A stretch of 64,000 bases of DNA from Xiashengella succiniciproducens (GTDB lineage: Bacteria; Bacteroidota; Bacteroidia; Bacteroidales; Marinilabiliaceae), in the NCBI RefSeq assembly GCF_023674465.1, contig NZ_CP098400.1, positions 1,764,801 through 1,828,800 on the forward strand, given 5' to 3'. The notes under the pieces are model-generated. The model did not search any database and was not told the DNA's origin. It saw only the letters and a list, made by a program, of their open reading frames with translations. How positions within the stretch are numbered: position 1 is the stretch's first letter; each line of letters begins with the position of its first letter. Both the position numbers and the translations under genes were made by a program. Positions 27,988-35,610 of the stretch are shown piece by piece.

Positions 27988-29605
27988 AAAACTTCTTGTA
28001 GCAGCGACGCTGGTGGCATCGCTGTCATTACTGCAACCGGCTGATGCTCAGCAATACTCCAAGTACAACAGTTTTGAATTCGATCCCATCGTCAGGGCTC
28101 TTTACCAGCCAGGTAATAACCTTCATACTTCTGTAAAGCCATATCGACTCGACCAGATCGAAAAACATTATAATACAGATTCGCTGATTCGTCGTGATCT
28201 CTACAAACCGGAAGGACACATGAATATATGGAAGAGAATTATTCATGATGACCTTATCAAATGGGATTACAAAGAGTCTGATAATATTTCGGTTAGCATC
28301 AACCCCTATTTCAATTTTGAACTGGGTAAGGATGATGATAGAAGGACCTGGGTCAATACTAGGGGGGTGAGTTTTGAAGGCCACCTTGGCAGTAAGATTT
28401 CATTCTTCAGTGCTCTATACGAGAACCAGGCAGTATTCCCATACTATGTTGACGAGTTTGTCGAAACCCGCGGGGTCGTTCCCGGCCAGGGAAGGGCAAA
28501 GACCTTTGGGGATGAGGGAAGAGACTTTTCGCAATCTACTGGTTATCTTTCGTACAATGCTGGGACCTGGATCAATTTCACTGTTGGTTATGGCAAAAAC
28601 TTTATTGGTGATGGCTACAGAAGCCTGTTGCTGTCGGATAACAGCTACAGTTACCCTTATGCAAAGATGACCACTACCTTCCTCAAGGTACAGTACATGG
28701 TTATGCTGGCCCAGTTCACCCATATCGACAAACTAGAGAGACTGGGTGATGAGAGGTTTCCATACAAGTACGGAATGTTCCACTACCTTGACTGGAATAT
28801 TGGGAAGCGCTTGTCCTTGGGATTATTTGAAAGCGTAATATGGGCTGCTGAGGACGAAACAGGCTATCGTGGTATCGACATGGGTTATATAATCCCTGTA
28901 ATCATTTACAGACCTGCTGAATACAGTGTTGGTTCACCCGACAATGTGGTTATGGGACTTAACCTTAAATATGTTCCCTGGAAGGATGCTGCATTCTATG
29001 GACAGTTTGTTATGAATGAATTCAAACTTGATGAAGTGATGAGTGGTAACAAGTGGTGGGCCAACAAGCAGGGTTTTATGCTGGGTTTCAAGAACTATAA
29101 CTTCCTTGGTGTCAAAAACCTTGATGTGCAAACTGAATATAGCCAGGTAAGACCTTTTACATATTCACACTATTCTCCGATAACCAACTTCGGGCACTTT
29201 AATCAGGAACTGGCTCACCCACTTGGGGCAAACTTCAGGGAAAGTATTTCTTTCCTTAAGTACAGGTGGAACAGATGGCATTTAAATCTGGAAGCTATGT
29301 ATGCAATCCATGGTAAGGACGACCTTCATTTCAACGATGATAACTTTATCAGCTGGGGTGGCAATATCTTTGTATCCAATATGCTCAGATATGACTCTCA
29401 CGGTCATGTAATAGGTCAGGGGCTTAAGACCCGCATTATACATGGTGCGGCATCAGTCTCCTTCCTTATTAACCCTAAGAACAATATGAATATAAGCGCG
29501 GGAGTACGCATGAGGGATTATTCCAATGATCAACAAGATCTGAGAAGCACTATGTTTACCCTTGCTTTCAGAACATCACTAAACAATTTCTACTATAATT
29601 TCTAA
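27977..29605 (+). CDS. Outer-membrane beta-barrel, Wzi capsule-assembly/RemB-like
   Basis: A 542-residue exported barrel protein with signal peptide MRNRKLLVAATLVASLSLLQPADAQ. Amphipathic beta strands dominate (VSINPYFNFELG, WINFTVGYGKNFIGDGYRSLLLSDN, FLKVQYMVMLAQFTHI, LDWNIGKRLSLGLFESVIWA). The segment YRSLLLSDNSYSYPYAKM and the overall plan recall Wzi, which holds capsule at the cell surface, and the RemB protein linked to Flavobacterium gliding. Location straight after Wza and Wzc supports a role in surface polysaccharide attachment or secretion. Start ATG 27977 overlaps the Wzc stop by 11 bp; an ATG at 27926 would translate the Tyr/Gly tail region in another frame and is rejected. Precise function is unproven. 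Confidence 0.82.
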   Translation: MRNRKLLVAATLVASLSLLQPADAQQYSKYNSFEFDPIVRALYQPGNNLHTSVKPYRLDQIEKHYNTDSLIRRDLYKPEGHMNIWKRIIHDDLIKWDYKESDNISVSINPYFNFELGKDDDRRTWVNTRGVSFEGHLGSKISFFSALYENQAVFPYYVDEFVETRGVVPGQGRAKTFGDEGRDFSQSTGYLSYNAGTWINFTVGYGKNFIGDGYRSLLLSDNSYSYPYAKMTTTFLKVQYMVMLAQFTHIDKLERLGDERFPYKYGMFHYLDWNIGKRLSLGLFESVIWAAEDETGYRGIDMGYIIPVIIYRPAEYSVGSPDNVVMGLNLKYVPWKDAAFYGQFVMNEFKLDEVMSGNKWWANKQGFMLGFKNYNFLGVKNLDVQTEYSQVRPFTYSHYSPITNFGHFNQELAHPLGANFRESISFLKYRWNRWHLNLEAMYAIHGKDDLHFNDDNFISWGGNIFVSNMLRYDSHGHVIGQGLKTRIIHGAASVSFLINPKNNMNISAGVRMRDYSNDQQDLRSTMFTLAFRTSLNNFYYNF

Positions 29606-29641
29606 GCTTTTTGTATATCAACATCCGATGCATCCAGAATC

Positions 29642-30211
29642 TTACTCAGCTTCCTTAATACTCCTCTCTCTGATTTTTACAGCAGGCACACCCTGGTATA
29701 CTGAATATGCCTCCAATTCACCTGTAGCCATACTCATCGCACCAAGTACAGAGTGAGATTTACATATAACACCGGGAGTCACCATTGCTCTGGCTCCTAT
29801 CCAAACACCATCCTCAAGGATTACTGGGCATACCATAAGATCAAAACTATGCTTTCTGTAATCATGATTACCGTTTAAGATCATTGCTCCCTGTGACAGG
29901 CAACAATGATTACCAATGGTTACTGGTGCTAGGTTGTCAATCCACACTTTCTCTCCTATCCATGTATGATTGCCTACTACCAGGTTCCAGGGATACTTAA
30001 TATTTACTGCTGGTTTAATTACAACACCCTCTCCTATCCGGGCTCCAAATAATCTCAGGAGAAACACTTTAATGCCAGAAATCGGTATCAGAGGATTTAT
30101 GAAAAACATCACGTTAACCAGATACCATAGCAGTCTGACCAAGACATTACGTCCCGGATGATACCATGAGTTATCATAAATCGACAGATCCACCTTCCCA
30201 AATTGATCCAT
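29642..30211 (-). CDS. Hexapeptide acetyltransferase (WcaF-like)
   Basis: A 189-residue O-acetyltransferase of the left-handed beta-helix family, close to WcaF of colanic-acid loci. Early basic helices (YHPGRNVLVRLLWYLVNVMFF) may touch the membrane. Hexapeptide turns follow: IGEGVVIKPAVNIKYP, LVVGNHTWIGEKVWID, VTIGNHCCLSQG and VWIGARAMVTPGV. The catalytic-type His is in LNGNHDYRK. It likely acetylates a sugar of the polysaccharide made here. It converges on the plus-strand Wzi-like gene with 36 bp between them, so it is transcribed separately. Confidence 0.9.
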   Translation of the reverse strand: MDQFGKVDLSIYDNSWYHPGRNVLVRLLWYLVNVMFFINPLIPISGIKVFLLRLFGARIGEGVVIKPAVNIKYPWNLVVGNHTWIGEKVWIDNLAPVTIGNHCCLSQGAMILNGNHDYRKHSFDLMVCPVILEDGVWIGARAMVTPGVICKSHSVLGAMSMATGELEAYSVYQGVPAVKIRERSIKEAE

Positions 30212-30459
30212 AAAGCATCCTAATTATAAAACACAAACAACTACCTTTAATAAATGCCCCAAGATTTTAAAATCCCAGAGCTCCCCGAAAAACATCAGAA
30301 ATTTACTAAAATCTTTCTGTCCTTGGCTATTTGCTAAGGCTTTTACTGAAGGATTAATCATTTTAACATGATAATCTAGGCCAACACCCTGAATCCGACC
30401 TGCAATTAGCCTACTGTGTGAAAAATTCAAAAACAATCTACATTTAGGACATTTTTGTC

Positions 30460-30490
30460 TTGTTTCTTTTATGCCTTATGCTTTACTTTG
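30460..30490 (+). promoter_or_regulatory. Promoter of the Cys-rich small gene
   Basis: A TTG (30460-30462) and TTACTTTG (30483-30490) lie 20 bp apart. The -7 box differs from TAnnTTTG at one base. Transcription would start near 30497, about 18 nt before the ATG at 30515. Confidence 0.45.
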
Positions 30491-30514
30491 TGTTGGTATT
30501 TAAATGTGGTGACT

Positions 30515-30676
30515 ATGAACAACAAATTTGAAACAGAAAACGGTGAAGTCTTCATCTACAACGGAACTTCATCTCACGAAAAAGGAGCTTGCAGTTGCGG
30601 TGGTAACTGTGGTTGCAAATCCGGCGGAAAGTCAGATGAACCATGTGCCTGTGGCGGAAACTGCGATTGCAAATAG
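30515..30676 (+). CDS. Metallothionein-like Cys-rich small protein
   Basis: A 53-residue protein with no signal peptide. After about 25 residues of polar start come two copies of a C-x-C-x3-C-x-C unit (Cys 26, 28, 32, 34 and 44, 46, 50, 52), each reading C-(S/A)-C-G-G-N-C-(G/D)-C-K. Eight cysteines in 27 residues, without aromatic core residues in that half, is what a metal-thiolate cluster binder looks like, so zinc, copper or cadmium binding is a plausible inference. I do not recognise a named family, and bacterial metallothioneins of the SmtA type have a different pattern. The ATG at 30515 follows a recognisable promoter; an upstream in-frame start at 30455 would lie inside it. A long hairpin follows at 30699. 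Confidence 0.65.
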   Translation: MNNKFETENGEVFIYNGTSSHEKGACSCGGNCGCKSGGKSDEPCACGGNCDCK

Positions 30677-30698
30677 ACTAATCCTTCTTCATAAAGGG

Positions 30699-30757
30699 AC
30701 TGCTCCGTACAGAGTAATATATCAGCCTACCGGCTGATATATACTGTACGGAGCAGT
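30699..30757. terminator. Long hairpin between convergent genes
   Basis: A 14-bp arm (ACTGCTCCGTACAG and its complement) continues after a small uneven bulge into a 10-bp arm (TATATCAGCC/GGCTGATATA) capped by a TACC tetraloop. Only a loose AATTTTAT follows on the plus strand. It lies between the stops of the Cys-rich gene and the EamA gene and likely ends both transcripts. Confidence 0.6.
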
Positions 30758-30782
30758 AATTTTATACTTGAAAAGCCAGGTG

Positions 30783-31673
30783 TTATCCTAACATCAGAAT
30801 AGTCAGACCAACAAGAATACCAGCAAGGTAGATGGCCTTCCTTTTCAGATTCTTTTCTTTAAAGACTAAAGCACCAACCAGGAAGGTAATTATTACACTA
30901 CCCCTTCTCAACATTGATACTACAGAGATAAGAGCATCTTCAAAGTCAAGAGCATAAAAGTACAGGAAATCGGCAACTATCAGGAAGACTCCTATCAATG
31001 GAATACTCCAGCGCCAGTAAAATACAGGACGCCGTGTCATAGTACTGCGAATCAGGAACACTATCGGTGCAAGCAACACCACCTGGTAAATAGAAAACCA
31101 AGCCTGAACGGCCATCCTGTCAACATTTCGAATCAGAAATTTGTCGTATAGGGCACTAATTGAAGCAAAGAGAGTACCAAATACTGCAAACCATATCCAA
31201 CGGTTTGACTTGAATGAAATACCCTCACGCATTCCGGCCATAGAGAACATATAGAAAAACGAAAAGGTCACCAAAACTCCAATCCATTGTTCAATAGTCA
31301 ATCTCTCGCTATATATTACCAGGGCACCAAGCAAGGTCCAAACTGGTGCGGTAGCCCTGATTGGAGAGGCTATTGTAATAGGAAGATACTTCATTGAATA
31401 GTACGAAAACAGCCATGAGGTCAGTACTATGGCAGCTTTGATCAGTACTTGCAAATGTTCCTTTCTTGTGATCTCAGGAATATAGTAAAACGACTCTGGA
31501 CTAATATGCCCACTATATGAAAGGAGTACCGGTGGAATAAAGATAAGGGCACTGATACCTGTAGTACACAGAAGTACCATAAGTACCGAGTTATTATGAA
31601 GGGCAAGCTTCTTCTGGACCTCATATATTCCGATAAAAACTGCCGAACTTAGGGCTAACAGCAACCAGGTCAT
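30783..31673 (-). CDS. EamA/DMT-family membrane transporter
   Basis: A 296-residue inner-membrane protein with about ten helices in two EamA repeats, the drug/metabolite transporter plan. The first helix starts at MTWLLLALSSAVFIGIYEVQKKLAL; the inner loop IASPIRATAPVWTLLGALVIYSERLT is a typical first-repeat ending. The second repeat ends with SMLRRGSVIITFLVGALVFKEKNLKRKAIYLAGIL. The polar, conserved-looking SMLRRGS sequence in the second repeat is typical of this family. An upstream in-frame Met at 31727 would add an amphipathic, non-conserved extension, so ATG 31673 is preferred. Substrate unknown; small organic solutes or amino acids are usual. It is monocistronic between the long hairpin and the dihydroorotase-like gene. 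Confidence 0.87.
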   Translation of the reverse strand: MTWLLLALSSAVFIGIYEVQKKLALHNNSVLMVLLCTTGISALIFIPPVLLSYSGHISPESFYYIPEITRKEHLQVLIKAAIVLTSWLFSYYSMKYLPITIASPIRATAPVWTLLGALVIYSERLTIEQWIGVLVTFSFFYMFSMAGMREGISFKSNRWIWFAVFGTLFASISALYDKFLIRNVDRMAVQAWFSIYQVVLLAPIVFLIRSTMTRRPVFYWRWSIPLIGVFLIVADFLYFYALDFEDALISVVSMLRRGSVIITFLVGALVFKEKNLKRKAIYLAGILVGLTILMLG

Positions 31674-32070
31674 ATTGATCAACTTTTGAAGCTGCAAATG
31701 TAGCCTCAAATCCAGCATGTTTAACATTTATGATAGTCAATAATTCTTAAATCCAATATTGAAAAAGCTTTAAAATGACCTTATCTTTAATAGGATTTAG
31801 GCTGTCATGGACTATACTCTACTAAAAAACGGAAAGATAGTTCATCCTGATTGTGTCTTCAATGGAGATATACTCCTGAACAATAGTCGCATTGTCACAA
31901 CAGGAGAAAACATTAGTCCCCCAGATCCGGAAACCAGGGTGATTGATGTAGGTGGTACATGGTTACTGCCAGGCCTGATCCATTTCAAAACTCCACTATT
32001 CAAGATCGAAGGTAGTGGCCCCTCTTCAGGTATATATCAGGCACTTTCACATGGAAGTACTTTCCTGATG

Positions 32071-32078
32071 GATAAAAT
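32071..32078. repeat. Target-site duplication, left copy
   Basis: GATAAAAT immediately left of the insertion element; the same 8 bp occur at 33556-33563. Confidence 0.92.
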
Positions 32079-32186
32079 GGGAGTGTAAAATTAACTCTGT
32101 CCGGTCCTATTTTTAGTTGTTTAAATTAACTCATATTTTTTCTTTCATCCAATTCTTGAAAGCCTCTTTGGGAAAGCCGTTAGGTT

Positions 32187-32233
32187 CTGTCAAGGGCAGC
32201 CGAGGAACGAGGCTGTTTATATACCCTTGACAG
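32187..32233. repeat. Nested hairpin downstream of the transposase gene
   Basis: CTGTCAAGGG (32187-32196) pairs with CCCTTGACAG (32224-32233). Inside, CAGCC (32197-32201) pairs with GGCTG (32211-32215). It lies about 90 bp inside the left IS end, 40 bp past the transposase stop. It could end transcription or act in transposition. Confidence 0.55.
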
Positions 32234-32274
32234 GTTCTAAGGGCGACCTATATTTGCTTTCAGGGTTTTGGATG

Positions 32275-33501
32275 TTAGATATCAGGATTTAATCTCCCGT
32301 CAAAATGAATGCATAATTGCTGGAAGGTTAGTGCCCAATTGGGTAAGGGTTTGGTCCACTTTTTTGCAGCATTTTCTGTCGTTAAATAGATTAGCTTCAT
32401 TAATGCCATATCACTGGTAAAAGCTCCCTTGGTTTTGGTAACTTTTCGTACCTGGCGATGGAAGCCTTCTACAGCATTTGTAGTGTAGATCAACTTTCTA
32501 ATAGGCTCATCATATTTGAAATAAACCGAAAGTTCGGGCCAGTTGTTTTTCCATGAACGTATTACTATGGGGTATTTTTTATCCCATTTCTGCTCCAATT
32601 CTTCAAGCTCTCTTTCTGCCTCAGCTTTACTAACCGCATGGTAGACTCTTTTGAGATCTTTCATGAAGGTCGCCTTATCCTTGGATGCGATATATTTCAA
32701 GGAGTTACGGATTTGGTGGATTACACATTTTTGGATCTCTGTATTAGGAAAGATGCTCAATATGGCCTCGGAAAAACCAGATAAGTTATCGGTGCATGCA
32801 ATCAATATATCTTTGACTCCACGGCTCTTAAGATCGGTCAAAACCGACAGCCAGAACTTAGCCCCTTCACTTTCTGAAACATACATTCCAATAAGCTCCT
32901 TTTTACCCTCCTTGTTGATAGCCAAAACATTATATATAGCTCTGCTGGCAACTTTCCCTTCGTCCCTTACTTTATAATGTATTGCGTCAAGCCAGGCGAT
33001 TGGGTAGACAGCATCCAGTGGTCGACTTTGCCAGGCTTCCACTTGAGGAATAATACGATCGGTAATTTCACTTAGCACACTTGCCGATACTTCTGTATCG
33101 TACATTTCTTTTAGCTGAGCCGATATATCCCTTAGACTCAACCCCCTACCGTAAAGGGAAATGATTTGAGGAGCCAGATTGTCTGCCAAAATCCGCTGAC
33201 GCTTTTTTACGATCTCGGGTTCAAAATTGCTGTGCCGGTCTGCTGGCGTGTCAATTGTTACTTCTCCTGCAATGGTCTTAAGGGTTTTTGACCCTTTCCC
33301 ATTACGTTTATTGCCATCAGCACGCTGATCTTCATCTAAAAACACTTCCATTTCAGCGGCAAGGGCGCTTTCTAAAAATTCCTTGATGATGGGAGCAAAA
33401 ACCCCGCCATTGCTTGTTAATGATTTTCCGCTCAGTAATTGCGATAATGCAAGATCGCGCATAGCCCGGTATTCGGGACTTTCCTTTTCGTAATGTGTCA
33501 T
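32275..33501 (-). CDS. IS256-family transposase
   Basis: A 408-residue DDE-type transposase (Transposase_mut/MULE group). The catalytic triad is visible: first Asp in AWLDAIHYKV, second in ACTDNLSGF, and Glu in TTNAVEGFHRQVRK. The family's C/H pair is seen in KCVIHQIRNSLKYI. The N-terminal third is a helix-rich DNA-binding part (LSGKSLTSNGGVFAPIIKEFLESALAAEMEVFL) typical of the group. No frameshift or missing core motif is seen. Start is ATG 33501; an in-frame TTG at 33510 lies nearby. It spans most of the element, transcribed against the interrupted gene. Confidence 0.95.
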   Translation of the reverse strand: MTHYEKESPEYRAMRDLALSQLLSGKSLTSNGGVFAPIIKEFLESALAAEMEVFLDEDQRADGNKRNGKGSKTLKTIAGEVTIDTPADRHSNFEPEIVKKRQRILADNLAPQIISLYGRGLSLRDISAQLKEMYDTEVSASVLSEITDRIIPQVEAWQSRPLDAVYPIAWLDAIHYKVRDEGKVASRAIYNVLAINKEGKKELIGMYVSESEGAKFWLSVLTDLKSRGVKDILIACTDNLSGFSEAILSIFPNTEIQKCVIHQIRNSLKYIASKDKATFMKDLKRVYHAVSKAEAERELEELEQKWDKKYPIVIRSWKNNWPELSVYFKYDEPIRKLIYTTNAVEGFHRQVRKVTKTKGAFTSDMALMKLIYLTTENAAKKWTKPLPNWALTFQQLCIHFDGRLNPDI

Positions 33502-33555
33502 GAGGTCCAAAATTAGTAATTTTCAAATTCTGGACAGAGTTTAAATTACACCCTC

Positions 33556-33563
33556 GATAAAAT
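33556..33563. repeat. Target-site duplication, right copy
   Basis: GATAAAAT immediately right of the insertion element, matching 32071-32078. Confidence 0.92.
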
Positions 33564-34504
33564 CAAGATTCCAAAACATGAAGATTACAAGACCATACTT
33601 GAAGATGCCGGAAAGTATTGCCAACCGATAATCTGTGATTTCAGCCTGCATCTGGATGCTCAGTCATGCAGCAAAATGAAAAGGGATGATCTGGCTTACT
33701 GCTTTATTCATAAGGGAATAAGTTCGTTCTCAATGCAGTGGAAGCACGTTCACAAGCTTCTTGCAGGTGACTTTGACAGCCTCCTGCAGTTTATGGCAAA
33801 ACACCAGTTGCTCCTAATCTTCTGTACCAAAGCCATTAAGGAATCATCGCTTGTGCGCAACCAGACCTTTTTCTCCGCCTATCTCATCAAACTAAGGGAA
33901 GCCGTAAGACACATCTCAATGACAGGATGCCCCTTACTTATTACCGGAGTATCATCAATGGATGAAGTAAGGACTATAAGAACAATTGGAGGTGGGCAAA
34001 CCTATATTGCAGTCAATCTATGTAATACTGAACTTGATGTTCCTTCCCCGGTTAGTCCGGAGTTGATTACTGAGTACGGAAGGCTCATGAATAACATTAT
34101 TCTGGATCCACCGGCACTTAAGACCCCTACAGACAGACAGAATTATATTGAAAACAATATTTCTTATTCCTTCCTACACGAGCTGACTGATGATATCCTG
34201 GTAGATGAGACCTATATGGTCAATTTGTGTAATATGTATGCCACCTTACCTGCAAAGCTACTAGGAATATATCCGCAAAAAGGCGCTTTGATTGCCGGAG
34301 CTGATGCCGATATCATAGTCTGGTCGCCTTCCAGTGGACAGGATGTAGCACGACATGGTGAGAACATCTCAATCCTTAAAGCTGATATCAAGTATCTGGT
34401 GGTCAGTGGAAGGCTAATAGAGGGCAGTGAACATATCAAACCCAACAGTCTCAACGGTCGCTATATATTCAGAGATCCGGTAATAGATCTGCCATACAAA
34501 GATT

Positions 34505-35542
34505 CTATATTATTACCATAGTGGCCCCATAACCATATTCTCTGAAAGAAGCGTCCTGATAATATACCTTGTACTTGCGTTCCAGTTGTTTTCGTATTTC
34601 ATTCTTTAGCACGCCATTACCTACTCCGTGGATAAATACTATCTTCCGGCCCTTATTCTTTGCATTGGATTCCATCACAAAGTGGAACTTATCCATCTGA
34701 ATCTGTATAATATCACTATTTGACAGTCCTGCAGTTGTATCAACAAGTTCGTCGATATGTAAATCCACCTCTTCAAGTTCGGGTGTTGACTTCCTTTTAG
34801 CCTGAGGCTTCTTTTCACTTTTTTCCTTTTCTCCTATCACAGCCTTTGAATCAAACTCAGTCAACATGTCCATCTTCTGCTCAAGTTCGTTCTTGATAAC
34901 CGGTACCAAAACAGCAGGCTGATAGAAGAAATCGTTGTTGCGAAATACGTTGTCCTTGTAAAAACGGCGGGCCTTAATCTGAACAGCAGAAGAAACCGGG
35001 TCAAGGGCTGGATAGCCCTTGCCCTTTCTAAACAGTATCAACTGCATATGGAAGGTATTCTCGAATTCTCTTGCCAGTCTGTCTTCAAGCGGCAATTTTG
35101 TATTCGGCTGTAATATTCCCTGGTGCAGGGCATACATCAGACCGTCTTCACGTAATTCAGAAATTAAATATGTTACATAGTAGTTGCTGTCATTAATCAC
35201 ATACAATCTGAGCTTGCCCTCTTCAGTCTGATTGTTTCCAATCTTTATAAAACCAAGGTAAAAACGGGGATTGAAATCATCATGACCTTCTTCCTCCAAC
35301 TCCTGATGATAAGCTTCAGGCTCTGAAACATCCTCATTTCTGCTTTCTACAACCTTATCAGCAACCTGCCTGGCTTCGGCAGAAGGCTGCCCCTTCTCGA
35401 CAACCACCAGTTCGTATACAGGCATTGGAATCTCAAATCCGTCTTCATCCTCAACAAAGGCCAGTCCACCTTCAAGTTTCTTTACTATTCCACCACCTAC
35501 ATCATTAAGGAATTTGACCTTATCACCAGGCTCTATGCTCAT
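34505..35542 (-). CDS. DUF2027/Smr-domain protein
   Basis: A 345-residue cytoplasmic protein. The N-terminal part (MSIEPGDKVKFLNDVGGGIVKKLEGGLAFVEDEDGFEIPMPVYELVVV) is an SH3-like beta-fold of the DUF2027 type, followed by a Glu-rich linker and a beta-sandwich region. A basic linker (EKSEKKPQAKRKS) leads to a C-terminal Smr domain (VDLHIDELV near 258, FIHGVGNGVLKNEI near 307), as found at the end of MutS2. Smr domains are nucleases or nucleic-acid binders, so an RNA or DNA quality-control role is likely; the exact task is unknown. It converges on and overlaps the dihydroorotase-like pseudogene. Start ATG 35542; a TTG at 35551 is possible. It is divergent from queA, sharing a short promoter region. 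Confidence 0.85.
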   Translation of the reverse strand: MSIEPGDKVKFLNDVGGGIVKKLEGGLAFVEDEDGFEIPMPVYELVVVEKGQPSAEARQVADKVVESRNEDVSEPEAYHQELEEEGHDDFNPRFYLGFIKIGNNQTEEGKLRLYVINDSNYYVTYLISELREDGLMYALHQGILQPNTKLPLEDRLAREFENTFHMQLILFRKGKGYPALDPVSSAVQIKARRFYKDNVFRNNDFFYQPAVLVPVIKNELEQKMDMLTEFDSKAVIGEKEKSEKKPQAKRKSTPELEEVDLHIDELVDTTAGLSNSDIIQIQMDKFHFVMESNAKNKGRKIVFIHGVGNGVLKNEIRKQLERKYKVYYQDASFREYGYGATMVII

Positions 35543-35571
35543 TGGATTCAATATTTATGGGATTATTGATA

Positions 35572-35589
35572 CAAAGTTAACTATTTTTG
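35572..35589. promoter_or_regulatory. Divergent -7 boxes for Smr and queA genes
   Basis: Minus-strand TAACTTTG (35579-35572) points to the Smr gene and plus-strand TATTTTTG (35582-35589) points to queA. Both match TAnnTTTG and lie only two bases apart. No clear -33 TTG was found at the usual distance for either. Confidence 0.45.
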
Positions 35590-35610
35590 CAGCCATAAAA
35601 CTAAAACAGA

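Larger units (their letters stand above)
32079..33555. mobile_element. IS256-family insertion sequence, complete (1477 bp)
   Basis: Ends are 24-bp imperfect inverted repeats (32079-32102 and 33532-33555; 19 of 24 positions match, both ending in CTCTGTCC inward). The element carries one transposase gene on the minus strand and has an 8-bp flanking duplication (GATAAAAT), as expected for the family. It interrupts the dihydroorotase-like gene. All parts appear intact, so it may still be active. Confidence 0.93.
31807..34521 (+). pseudogene. Dihydroorotase-like amidohydrolase gene split by an IS256-family element
   Basis: The 5' piece (31807-32078) encodes MDYTLLKNGKIVHPD... through GGTWLLPGLIHFKTP, a cyclic-amidohydrolase start. 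The 3' piece (33564-34521) carries on to the typical end PAKLLGIYPQKGALIAGADADIIVW. Removing the element plus one copy of the 8-bp duplication joins the pieces without frameshift (1230 bp, 409 residues), so the break is recent. Before insertion the protein was already odd: the metal-binding D-x-H-x-H after the LLPG motif is reduced to a lone His (LIHFKTP), and it is shorter than usual dihydroorotases (about 430-450). A non-catalytic relative of PyrC is therefore likely, perhaps a partner of a true enzyme elsewhere. The 3' end overlaps the convergent Smr gene by 17 bp. Confidence 0.85.

Noticed and set aside
30224-30436. 70-codon minus-strand frame upstream of the WcaF-like gene
   Set aside because: It has no protein features and lies where the acetyltransferase promoter must be.
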